DNA of 64,000 nt from Stomorhina lunata. Taxonomy: Eukaryota > Arthropoda > Insecta > Diptera > Rhiniidae. The position numbers were made by a program, and so were the translations under genes. The notes under the pieces were generated by a model that saw only the letters and a list, made by a program, of their open reading frames with translations, was not told the origin of the DNA and did not search any database. Positions 50,750-60,604 of the stretch are shown here, piece by piece; within the stretch, counting starts at the first letter, position 1; the number at the start of each line of letters is the position of its first letter. The stretch spans positions 93,818,574 to 93,882,573 of the forward strand of contig OW121744.1 in the NCBI GenBank assembly GCA_933228675.1. The letters run 5' to 3'.

Positions 50750-52019
50750 CACAGTGGTTTACGGACGCTTTTTTTTGGAAATAATTCTTTAACTTTTGAA
50801 CGACTGGAGATATTTGAATGAAATTTGACATGGTGATAGTCAAGGAGTATTCGAGTTGGTTTTTAAAAGCACTGGTCCATGAGGGGTCGGGAGAGTGATT
50901 GATGGACCTTCAAAGTTGGTCACCTCGGGTGTTCGACTTTTTTAAAAATTCGCCAAAAATCCATTTATGTATGGATTGAAAAGAAATTTTAAACTTAAGT
51001 TGTCCTTGAGAAGATCTACAAATACGCTTAAATGTGTAGGTTATCTCCTTTGGATTTCGAGATATTTGGGTAAAAAGGAATTTTTAGGTTGATTTTTTAC
51101 CTCTTTTTTTAAGCTTTTTTTGATCTGGTGGACGCATCTGAGGACCAAAAATTTTTTAAGAATATTCTTTAAATTTGTAATAAAATTCTGAATAATTTTT
51201 GTGCAAGTTAGTTATAGAAATCTTCTTTTGTTTAAAAGTTAAAAATATTCAAAGTTGAAACTTACAAAAAATTTCGCTTTTTTTTTAGTTTTTCCCCAAA
51301 AGATAGCTATATTTTTTCACTAATAAAAAAATATTTTCTTAAGAAACATAAAAAGATTTTTAAAGTTTTTAAAAGAAAACATAATGAGAATGCGTATAAA
51401 ACAAATTTCTTGCTAATTGGACTTTTGGTCCTCGCACATGTCCTCTCCAAAAAATGGCAATTTGTAAAAAAAAAAATTAGTTTAAACAAAAATTTCTCAA
51501 AAGGCAAAGCACCGATTTGAAAAAAATTATAATGTTCATATTTTCCAATATATCTGTTATTGATTAGAAAAGTTTTTTCTGAAACGCGCTGCAAATAGAG
51601 ACAGTGTTGCCATATTTGTAAAAAAACTCATTTTTTGAAACACCTTTTTCCCCAGTTGGGAATTGGGGAATTTTTAAGTTAAAATTGGGAATTTTTTTTA
51701 GTCTATTGCTTTTACATCTTATTGGTCTACATTACTACAAAATTTCATTGTAATATCTTTATCCATGTCATTTCCACAGAATATCAAAGATTAAAAATAT
51801 TTTCCTTAAAAAAGCAGAAAAACAATTTTTTTTTGTTTTACGATACAAAGTGTAAAAAAAGTAACGCACTTAAAAAAAACTTTTACTTAGTGCTAATCTC
51901 CTAGTCTTTCCCGATCTAATGATACTAAACATGTATATAAAGCATTAATACCGAGTCTTAAAAAACTCTGAAAACTTTGGCCCCCGTAGCATTTTTACAC
52001 TGTTTATTTAAATATAAGT
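50750..52019. repeat. left terminal inverted repeat (outer part)
   Basis: Matches the reverse complement of 56749-58016 with only a handful of substitutions and A-run length differences. The inverted match continues at 53756-53880, beyond the nested insertion, giving an arm of about 1.4 kb. A minus-strand frame at 51307-51594 and its mirror at 57174-57398 are open only because the arms are copies of each other. Confidence 0.95.
52010..52019. repeat. 10-bp target duplication of nested element, left
   Basis: AAATATAAGT occurs here and again at 53756-53765. The uninterrupted right arm of the host transposon has this sequence once (reverse complement of 56749-56758). Confidence 0.9.
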
Positions 52020-53755
52020 AGCAATATATCAAAAAAAGTAGGTTTTTAAATTTCAAGATAATCACATGAATTTATATACATTTTTTCAGATACATATTCA
52101 GCTATCCTTGGTGCTACATAAAATGGCCCAAGCTATTTTGGTTCCTGAAATACAGGGTGTTTTCTATAATTTTGGCTTTTAAACTAGAAGCAAATTTTGC
52201 GCTGTAACTTTCTTAATAGGTCATAAATTATACTTTTTTAAATTTGTATAGTTAGATAAGTGTAAAAGATTTCATCACCATAAAAAAAAACATCAGTACA
52301 CTTAGAGAAAAGATATGTATAAAAGATAATGCAGGAGTGAAAAAAGTATAAAATTTGCATTTAAAATGGCACAAAAGCGGATACAGATTTTGAGACCAAA
52401 TTATACGTACAGATAGCTACTATCGATATCTAAAAATTTGATATGGCGCTTCCCGATTAAATGTTTGGTTCTTCGACAAATTGAGAAAAACTAACAAAAA
52501 AAATGAAAAAAGGGTAAAAATTCTGCATTTTTAATATTTGTCTTCCTATAACTCATTAACTAAGAAACGCATCGAGAAGCGCCATATCAAAATTTTAGAT
52601 AAACATGTTCTTAATATGTGTGCAAATTTTGCGAGAAAAATACATAGCCATTTTTGTGCCATTTAAAAAGCAAGCAAGCCTATTTGTGTCATTTTTCACT
52701 TGTTCACCTTCGAAAGACACATTGATGTATAATAACAATGTGGTACTTAAAGGTATATTGCTCAAATTCACGAACAAATATCCTGAGGCCTACAGTGAAG
52801 CAAAAATAATACACGATTAAATCGCGACCATTGATTTTCTTCTTCATCTTAAAGTGTGTATACAGCCTACTTTGAACCTCTTAAATGCGTAAAATGTAAC
52901 AAGACAACAGTGGCTTCTGATCGTTTTGTGTTCTAGGAAACTAAAAATTAAATATTTAGTAATATGGACACTTGCCACCAAAAAAAGTCCGACGAAAAAA
53001 ATGTATTTAATACCTCATCGATTTACAGCGATTATATTTTTTAAAAGTAGAGATGGAAAATTAAATGGACTTAAAAAACAAATTAACATATTAAGAAACT
53101 AACCAATTTCGCGATAAAAAAAATCTGGCTAACAAGATTTTTGCATATGGATGCTAAAGTTAAAGAAAAGTTAAAAACTTTCACTTTTATATGGAATTTA
53201 AGCCATACCCTTTCTTATTACAAAAACATTATTTGTACTTCTAATATTGTAAACAGTGACTAAATTTTACACAAAATTTTAAAACAATCGTTCAAAAAAG
53301 TATCAGAATTGGTATACTATTAACTACTTTTGCCCCTAGAATTCTTATTTTTTGTCGGAATTTCATCGCAGATATCTCTTTTGAAAGTTTTTGAAAGCAT
53401 CTATTTTTGTGTTTTTAAAAATGCTACAAAAGATTGCCGCAAGGCGGCGGTATTGACATGTTTATTACAAATGTATCAAATACATGTTATTTAGATCTTT
53501 ATCGATGTTGGTATATTCAGAAAAAAGTTAGACTAAATACTCCTGAACAAAGTCGCGGAACATTGTCAAACCAAATGTTTAACTTTTAATTATTAAAAAT
53601 GCGATTTTCATATGTAACCTAAAAATAGCGCCATCTTTTAACAGAATTTAGAAACAAAAAAGTTGTAAAATAAACATTATTTTTATAAACCCAGAGATTA
53701 ATTTTCTCCAATAAAAAAGTTCTTTTTCGCAAAAAGCCGTTTTTGATATATTGCT
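52020..53755. mobile_element. nested 1,736-bp element with 16-bp inverted ends
   Basis: Ends are AGCAATATATCAAAAA and its exact reverse complement, flanked by a 10-bp duplication AAATATAAGT. Inside is a further imperfect inverted repeat (about 52360-52453 against 52573-52666) sharing ATTTAAA-TGGCACAAAA and TTGATATGGCGCTTC. Overlapping frames of 60-71 codons near 52595-52820 lie in and beside these arms and have no recognisable domain, so it looks non-autonomous. A 10-bp duplication best fits Mutator-like elements (usually 8-11 bp); that assignment is inference. Confidence 0.85.
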
Positions 53756-53880
53756 AAATATAAGTGATGAATTTGTGCATATAAAATTAATAATCATACT
53801 CAAATATTTCACTATAAGATGACAATGATCCTTCGATAACAAACAAATATTTTTTTATTTTTTTAAAGAAAATATCATGA
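53756..53880. repeat. inner continuation of left terminal inverted repeat
   Basis: AAATATAAGTGATGAATTTG and the following text, including CATACTCAAATATTTCACTA, match the reverse complement of about 56603-56758. The match contains more substitutions and one roughly 20-bp gap compared with the outer arm. Confidence 0.88.
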
Positions 53881-53979
53881 GGATTTATGAAATATCAAAA
53901 TGTAAATAATTTGTACTTATATTAAAAGGTGAAATACATTTTATTGAAGTATTTGTAGTTAAAGTTTAAACTTACAGTT

Positions 53980-53985
53980 TTTATT
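53980..53985 (-). terminator. candidate polyadenylation signal (AATAAA) for transposase
   Basis: On the minus strand AATAAA lies about 30 bases after the stop codon of the transposase gene. Such hexamers are frequent by chance in AT-rich DNA, so support is positional only. Confidence 0.4.
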
Positions 53986-54013
53986 ACATATTTATATAAA
54001 AGTAGTTATTTAC

Positions 54014-56050
54014 TTAATTTTTATTTTCAGTAAAATAATCAGTACAATCTATTATATCAAGAACCTCTTCCAGGTGTTCGTTTTCAGAAGTTTTTGTATA
54101 ACTGCTCCACCATTTCTTTCTTATCGTTGATAGAGCAGGATCAGAAGACAACAAGAGATAATTTATTAGATCCTGATTTTGCGATTTTCTTGAGCATTTT
54201 CTGGTATTAAATAGTTGGATATACTTGAAATCTGAATTCCGCGCTTCCTGGGCCTCTTCTGTCAGTTCACCAAGTGGGAGAAGATTTGATTCAATTATTT
54301 CACGACCATGTTGAAGGACTTTATGAACTGTTGGTGTAATTTCTTTCCAGTGATACAAATGTCGTATACTAGTTAACGCGTTGAGGGCATAGCAATGAAA
54401 TTTTTCAGCATTTATTTGATATTTGCTATTTATTGCCGATAATATTACGTAACATTTACGAAGAACTTCCTCATCAATTCCAGTAATCTTTGAAGTTGTT
54501 TCATAATTTTCAAAGAATCGCCTGGCCGTATTACCATCGTTTGTACTGCCATATCCTACAAGTGGTTTGTCTATGTTTAGACCCGTCATAGTTTTGAATT
54601 CTTCCTGAATCCTTTTTTTTTCACTGGATCTCATTTCAATCAGTTCCTTATTATTTCTCACGGATTTTAGCTGATTATCAGGTATATTCCTATATTTCAG
54701 ATCATATGCTATATGTAGCATAAATTCTAAAAATCGGATACGTGCATGTAGGGGCGATATACCAAATTCCAGAACCTCTTGATTAATTGCAGTACTAGCT
54801 GATGCATCTTCTGAAGTTTGTAGAAATTCCGATTTCTTCTTTCCGCATAATGAGCATTTCCAAGTTGAATGGGTTTCCGTTATAGCGTTGCTTACTTTTC
54901 CATCTATCATTGTCAATTGAAGCTCAAAATTTACATTAATCAAATATCCATGTATGTCTATGCAGACTGGACTCAAATTGTCTATTGAATATTTGATATC
55001 ATCAACCCAATTTTTTGTGCTTGCTGCATTTTCTTTTAAATATTCGAATCTGATCGGTCTGCAAAATGCCTTTGATCCTGGAGATGTGTTAACCCACACA
55101 TATTCAGTACGCTCTTTTGATGTGGATGGTTCAGAACGATTCTTTCTTAATCTTAGTGGTACTAGGGATGCCATAAAAACGCTTCTGTAGTCATTTGTGT
55201 TCTGATGAGATGTTGATTGTTTGTATTCCGGTAATCCAGATAAACCGTCACATCCCCATTTACATATTAAAGTTAAGTCCTTGTTGTCAAGTTTCTTGGC
55301 TTCTTCTTCAGACAATGTAGTAGATATCAGCCTTGATGCCGTATTTTCCAATAATTTTGATAAATCCACAGATGCACTTTCGTCTCCTATCACGTTTGTT
55401 GGTATTAAGTTTTTTTTGGTTTTTAATAACGCATTATATCCTGGTAAAATTGAGTGTCCTTTGTCTCGTAATGCCTTACAGAGTTTAATATATTTATTTT
55501 TACTCAATTTCAACTCGAGCATAAGAGCAAGTGCTTCTTCCTCCGAAAATTCTGATTGAGAAGAAGGAGTTGGTATACTCTTAATAATTCGCTTAAGACG
55601 TTTAGGAGAAGCCTCTGGGAGAATATCTGCTATTTGTTTAGCTTCAGCTGGTTGATTATTTCGTTTGAGCACTTCCTTAAAGGAATCTTTGATTTCAGTA
55701 TCCGAATGAGTAGAAAGAACTTCGGATAATCGCATCTTTTTAGATCTTTCTCCGAGATCATCATAGTTTTTTAGAGGGGCTCCAGCACCAGAAGTTTTAA
55801 GCTCAATTGAGTCCTTCAGCCAGTCTTTAAATTTAGATTCAAATCTTTTTAAACAGTAATTAACCGACTTAATTTTAAGTTCAAATAACTTTACAAATTT
55901 TACGACTTTGTCTTCCTCACTATTGAGAATCATGGAGTTAGTTTGACTTTTAGCATATCGCATGATTATTTTAATTTTTTCTGCTCTCGAACTGCTTGGT
56001 TGTTCAAAAAGAATATCGCACAACACTTTAAATTCCAATGTTATAGCCAT
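54014..56050 (-). CDS. Transib-type (RAG1-related) transposase, 678 aa
   Basis: It encodes the enzyme expected to cut and paste this element by a DDE mechanism acting on the CACAGTG termini; it would act in the nucleus. Seen in the protein: an N-terminal region (about 1-250) with lysine-rich and acidic stretches and no RING finger. KWGCDG has Asp268, the likely first catalytic Asp. TMIDGKV has Asp383, the second. CSLC has Cys399/Cys402 and HKVLQH has His576/His581, matching in order and in CxxC and Hx4H spacing the zinc ligands of RAG1. NDGNTARRFF (504-513) parallels RAG1 NGNFAR. LTEEAQEARN (596-605) supplies the catalytic Glu, 598 or 599. Length fits Transib transposases (roughly 650-700 aa). 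It is one uninterrupted frame without introns; the start has A at -3 and G at +4. Superfamily assignment is from motif memory and supported by the element's ends and target duplication. I see nothing missing from the catalytic core. Confidence 0.93.
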   Translation of the reverse strand: MAITLEFKVLCDILFEQPSSSRAEKIKIIMRYAKSQTNSMILNSEEDKVVKFVKLFELKIKSVNYCLKRFESKFKDWLKDSIELKTSGAGAPLKNYDDLGERSKKMRLSEVLSTHSDTEIKDSFKEVLKRNNQPAEAKQIADILPEASPKRLKRIIKSIPTPSSQSEFSEEEALALMLELKLSKNKYIKLCKALRDKGHSILPGYNALLKTKKNLIPTNVIGDESASVDLSKLLENTASRLISTTLSEEEAKKLDNKDLTLICKWGCDGLSGLPEYKQSTSHQNTNDYRSVFMASLVPLRLRKNRSEPSTSKERTEYVWVNTSPGSKAFCRPIRFEYLKENAASTKNWVDDIKYSIDNLSPVCIDIHGYLINVNFELQLTMIDGKVSNAITETHSTWKCSLCGKKKSEFLQTSEDASASTAINQEVLEFGISPLHARIRFLEFMLHIAYDLKYRNIPDNQLKSVRNNKELIEMRSSEKKRIQEEFKTMTGLNIDKPLVGYGSTNDGNTARRFFENYETTSKITGIDEEVLRKCYVILSAINSKYQINAEKFHCYALNALTSIRHLYHWKEITPTVHKVLQHGREIIESNLLPLGELTEEAQEARNSDFKYIQLFNTRKCSRKSQNQDLINYLLLSSDPALSTIRKKWWSSYTKTSENEHLEEVLDIIDCTDYFTENKN

Positions 56051-56602
56051 GATGTTTTAACTGTTAATAGCAGTTACATTTAAAACTTTCTTTTTTATAT
56101 TAAAAAAAAACATTTTTTATATATACCTGTATCCAAAGAATAATAAAGAAATCAATGAATTAATGTATTTTTTACCTCTAAAAATAGGTGCATATATAAC
56201 TCAACCAATATGTGCGTCTCGTAAAACCTACCTGTATGGAGGTGAGTAACCATATCCTTTCTGACCATTATGAAAAACCCAAGTTGTAACAATTTTTACC
56301 TATTGCATTAACTTTCACATTAAAAAACATTTTATAACCTTAACATAATTTTGCAATTTTTTCAAATACACCAATTTTAAATACCGGAAAAATGCCTTTA
56401 AATCTTATTTTAAATAAATTGTCACACTGTTACTATAAAAGTACTCTTCTAATTAAACTTTTGCTACAAATTATGGATATATTACCTTTACACTGTTATC
56501 AAAATCGGTGCCTTACTCGTACTTACTTATTTAGAATCTTTTACTAAAATTTTATTTTTTAGCTTGGAACAAAAGGCAAAATCGAATAAAATTTTTTTAA
56601 GT
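56051..56602 (-). promoter_or_regulatory. probable 5' region of the transposase gene
   Basis: About 550 bases of non-coding sequence between the start codon and the inner end of the right inverted repeat, where a promoter and leader should lie. No TATA box or initiator can be singled out in this AT-rich DNA. A GTATGGAGGTGAGTAACCAT segment near 56233 is locally less AT-rich and could include a GGTGAGT splice-donor-like word on the plus strand, but nothing supports its use. Confidence 0.3.
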
Positions 56603-58016
56603 CATTCTTATAATGTTTTCTTTAAAAAAATAAAAAACTATTTATATCTTTTTGAAGAAAATATTTGTTTATTAGCGAAGGTCATTGTCATCTTAAAAAT
56701 AGTGAAATATTTGAGTATGATAATTAACTTTATATGCACAAATTCATCACTTATATTTAAATAAACAGTGTAAAAATGCTACGGGGGCCAAACTTTTCAG
56801 AGTTTTTTAAGACTCGGTATTAATGCTTTATATACATGTTTAGTATCATTAGATCGGGAAAGACTAGGAGATTAGCACTAAGTAAAAGTTTTTTTTAAGT
56901 GCGTTACTTTTTTTACACTTTGTATCGTAAAACAAAAAAAAATTGTTTTTCTGCTTTTTTAAGGAAAATATTTTTAATCTTTGATATTCTGTGGAAATGA
57001 CATGGATAAAGATATTACAATGAAATTTTGTAGTAATGTAGACCAATAAGATGTAAAAGCAATAGACTAAAAAAAATTCCCAATTTTAACTTAAAAATTC
57101 CCCAATTCCCAACTGGGGAAAAAGGTGTTTCAAAAAATGAGTTTTTTTACAAATATGGCAACACTGTCTCTATTTGCAGCGCGTTTCAGAAAAAACTTTT
57201 CTAATCAATAACAGATATATTGGAAAATATGAACATTATAATTTTTTTCAAATCGGTGCTTTGCCTTTTGAGAAATTTTTGTTTAAACTAATTTTTTTTT
57301 TACAAATTGCCATTTTTTGGAGAGGACATGTGCGAGGACCAAAAGTCCAATTAGCAAGAAATTTGTTTTATACGCATTCTCATTATGTTTTCTTTTAAAA
57401 ACTTTAAAAATCTTTTTATGTTTCTTAAGAAAATATTTTTTTATTAGTGAAAAAATATAGCTATCTTTTGGGGAAAAACTAAAAAAAAGCGAAATTTTTT
57501 GTAAGTTTCAACTTTGAATATTTTTAACTTTTAAACAAAAGAAGATTTCTATAACTAACTTGCACAAAAATTATTCAGAATTTTATTACAAATTTAAAGA
57601 ATATTCTTAAAAAATTTTTGGTCCTCAGATGCGTCCACCAGATCAAAAAAAGCTTAAAAAAAGAGGTAAAAAATCAACCTAAAAATTCCTTTTTACCCAA
57701 ATATCTCGAAATCCAAAGGAGATAACCTACACATTTAAGCGTATTTGTAGATCTTCTCAAGGACAACTTAAGTTTAAAATTTCTTTTCAATCCATACATA
57801 AATGGATTTTTGGTGAATTTTTAAAAAAATCGAACACCCGAGGTGACCAACTTTGAAGGTCCATCAATCACTCTCCCGACCCCTCATGGACCAGTGCTTT
57901 TAAAAACCAACTCAAATACTCCTTGACTACCACCATGTCAAATTTCATTCAAATATCTCCAGTCGTTCAAAAGTTACAGAATTATTTCCAAAAAAAAGCG
58001 TCCGTAAACCACTGTG
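56603..58016. repeat. right terminal inverted repeat, about 1.4 kb, uninterrupted
   Basis: The intact partner of 50750-52019 plus 53756-53880. It ends GCGTCCGTAAACCACTGTG. Its uninterrupted text proves that 52020-53755 is an insertion into the left arm rather than a deletion here. Confidence 0.93.
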
Positions 58017-58021
58017 AGTCG
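58017..58021. repeat. 5-bp target site duplication (AGTCG), right
   Basis: Exact match to 50745-50749. Confidence 0.9.
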
Positions 58022-58320
58022 GATCGATGTCTGAGGAATACGTTGCAATATTTTTTTTGAGTATGCGAATTTAATCATATATACCCAGATATACAATTTA
58101 ATAGTCTCAGTATGATCCAGCTTAACATTTTGCTATGTTCAGACAATCGGATCGATGTCTCACGGATATATTTTAATAAGTTTTACTAAGTATATTACAT
58201 TGTGTTTAAAGAAATAGTTCACATAAACCTTATAAGGGCATTCGACATTCTATACAAGGTCTAGCTTAACATTTTTCTTTGTTCAGATAATCGGATAAGT
58301 GTCTGACATATAAATGATAA
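58022..58320. repeat. degenerate repeat units, including a paralogous empty site
   Basis: The unit split by the transposon resumes with GATCGATGTCTGAGGAATA. A neighbouring unit at 58131-58160 reads TGCTATGTTCAGACAATCGG and then ATCGATGTCT, uninterrupted. A third, more diverged unit is near 58270-58306. Spacing is roughly 120-135 bp once the transposon is removed. Confidence 0.8.
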
Positions 58321-58990
58321 TTCATCTTACTTAGTAAATTATATATTGGTAAGCCTAAAAATTCATTTTCTACAAACTTAATAAAAATAGTATTTGTTAT
58401 TTCAATTTTTTTTTCTTTTCTAAAATTAACAAAATTGATTAGAGAAATTTTAAAATCTTTAAAACAATAGAAAACAACAAAACAAATAAAAATTGAACTT
58501 TGATATAACATTTTAATGACATATTCGATTGCATACATTTGCAGATAAAAAAATCTCATGTATGTATGCATGAGTATATAAATGTATTTATATTTCTATA
58601 TCCCTATGCAAAGCTTTGCTAACAAATTCCTTTAACAAGGATTTAAAAGCAAATATAAATATTCCTTAAAATCAACAACATATTAATAAGAATTTTCTTG
58701 TATATAAATTTTTCTAATTGTTTCTATTTGCTTTAAAAATAATCTAAATTTTTGTTAGAAAAAATATTTTGAAATCTTATTATTTATAAAAAAGATTAAA
58801 AAGTAAATATGAAAACAGAAAATAAACATTTACCTGAATATACTCTAAAGGTTAAATTAAGAGGTAAATTGGATAAGAACATTGTTTAACCCCAAAAACC
58901 ACTTTCAGACATAAAAAAATAATAAAAATGTGGTTACTGTGAAAAACAAAAGAAAAATGTTATACAAGAATAATTTTAGGCAAATAAAAC
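58321..58990. other. unique AT-rich stretch up to gap
   Basis: No gene recognised. A 101-codon minus-strand frame (58266-58571) has no domain I can identify and lies in very AT-rich sequence. Confidence 0.45.
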
Positions 58991-59190
58991 NNNNNNNNNN
59001 NNNNNNNNNNNNNNNNNNNNNNNNNNNNNNNNNNNNNNNNNNNNNNNNNNNNNNNNNNNNNNNNNNNNNNNNNNNNNNNNNNNNNNNNNNNNNNNNNNNN
59101 NNNNNNNNNNNNNNNNNNNNNNNNNNNNNNNNNNNNNNNNNNNNNNNNNNNNNNNNNNNNNNNNNNNNNNNNNNNNNNNNNNNNNNNNNN
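58991..59190. other. assembly gap, 200 N
   Basis: Exactly 200 ambiguous bases, suggesting a placeholder of fixed size. The right edge is inside decayed 30-bp-type monomers, so a tandem array probably caused the gap. Confidence 0.99.
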
Positions 59191-59430
59191 AAAACTTTTA
59201 TACTAGAACAATTTTCTATATAAAACTGTTAAACTTGGATAATTTTCTATAGAAAACTGTTATACTAGAACAAGTTTCTATAGATAACTGTTAGACCAGA
59301 AAAAACTTCAATAGAAAACTGTTATAATGAAAATATTTTCTTTAGAAAACTGTTATAATGAAAAATTTTCTTATAAAGCTGTTATATTCGAACAAATTTC
59401 TATACATAATTGAAAAAACTGAATCTAACA
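59191..59430. repeat. decayed 30-bp-type monomers, minus orientation
   Basis: About eight units with GAAAACTGTTATA and TTTTCTATAGA, in the orientation seen at 20771-21640. The block is truncated by the gap. Confidence 0.85.
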
Positions 59431-60580
59431 TAACTTTAACTGTGTTTTAACTATGACTTTGACTCTTAGCTCTATGAATTTTTTTCGATTTTTTGTAAAA
59501 ACTAATAACAATTATTACAGCCCAAAAAAAACTTATATTTTTCTTGTAATCCCAATACCCATATCCAAACAAAAGAAAAAATCCCAAAACAAAGAAATCA
59601 ATTAAAGGTCTTTAACTAGTTCAATAAAAACTTTTACTATTTCTATTTTCACAGGAAGAAAATGAGAAGAAAAACAAAAAAGTAGAAACCACTAATGTAT
59701 AACCTGCTTCAAATAAAGTGAAATTTTTAAAGTGATTTTTCTTTTCAATTTTCCTCTACGATTTAGTTTTAAACTAAATTCAGTACCAAAAGGCAAAGAA
59801 AAAAATTAGAAAAAAATAACAAGGTGTAGCTTTTTGAAGTCAATTTCTGTTGGAAAATAATATGGTATGTGGCTTCAAATACAATTGGGAGTTGATTAGT
59901 TAGTTAGTTAACAAAACTAACTAACAAACAATTCGAACGACGACCAAGAATACACAGGTATCACAATTTACGTATAAAAAAAAGCAGAAAGACAGACAGA
60001 TGGACAGACGGACGGATGATGATGATATTGTCGAGTTTGAGGCTCAAATATCTCCCGCAAATGGACAGACAGACGACAAAAATGTCAATAAATATTTGTT
60101 TGCTGCCTTTTTTGCAACAACGAATCGACCACAAAAATCAAGTGCAATGTTTTGTGTTTTAGCCAAGTTTTTGGATGGACAGATGATGGTCATTTAGTAG
60201 TAGTTATGATAGTGTTTCGTTTTTCCTATTTTCCTCGAGTTTTCCCCTCTATACTATATATTTAGCCTCTTTTAGTTTTTGGCGAATCATTTGAGTTTTT
60301 TTTCGATTTTTTGTTTTCAATTCTTGCTAATATTTATTTTGATTGGTAACAGATTTATAAACCAAGACAGGTGAAAGGCTAAATTGTCAATTTGCAACTA
60401 GAAACTATGAAACGATCGGTACGGCTGGCAAAAACAGCAAAACTAAACATTTCAAATTTAGCTTAAAATTGTATTGAAAACAAATTTTTAGAGAAGTGGG
60501 CCAATCAACCAACCAAAGCATTTTTTTCAAACAATTTTTTTATATTCAAGAAAAGCTCTAAGACAAAAAGTGTTTAGTAT
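59431..60580. other. unique stretch, no gene recognised
   Basis: Apparently single-copy DNA with small GACA/GACG tracts (59985-60018), a GATGATGAT run and an AGTTAGTTAGTTA run (59898). A 65-codon frame at 60000-60197 starts in the GACA tract and has no recognisable family. Confidence 0.45.
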
Positions 60581-60582
60581 AT

Positions 60583-60600
60583 TTATACCCTACACCAAAA
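60583..60600 (+). repeat. mini-me-like 5' end remnant
   Basis: TTTATACCCTACACCAAA resembles the TATACCCTTCACCACC start of the mini-me-like copies. The 29-bp satellite follows within about ten bases. Confidence 0.45.
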
Positions 60601-60604
60601 AAAT

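Larger units (their letters stand above)
50750..58016 (-). mobile_element. Transib-superfamily DNA transposon, 7,267 bp, with nested insertion
   Basis: A complete element: 5-bp target duplication, inverted termini beginning CACAGTGGTTTACGGACGC at both ends, long terminal inverted repeats and one intact transposase gene on the minus strand. Excluding the 1,736-bp nested element and its 10-bp duplication, the original element is about 5.5 kb. The arms look about 99% alike by eye, and the gene has no stop or frameshift, so insertion seems recent. The terminal heptamer is identical to the consensus V(D)J recombination-signal heptamer. I see no clear nonamer; the heptamer is followed by 12 bases and then a T-rich run. 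No RAG2-like gene is present. Confidence 0.92.

Noticed and set aside
50745..50756. Possible genuine V(D)J-type recombination signal
   Set aside because: CACAGTG is explained as the Transib terminus; there is no clear ACAAAAACC nonamer, and flies lack V(D)J recombination.
51307..51594. Minus-strand 95-codon frame with a near copy at 57174-57398
   Set aside because: The apparent conservation arises because both lie in the inverted-repeat arms; the right-arm copy is shifted by an A-run length change.
54954..55559. Plus-strand frames of 78 and 112 codons
   Set aside because: They lie antisense within the transposase gene and have no independent support.
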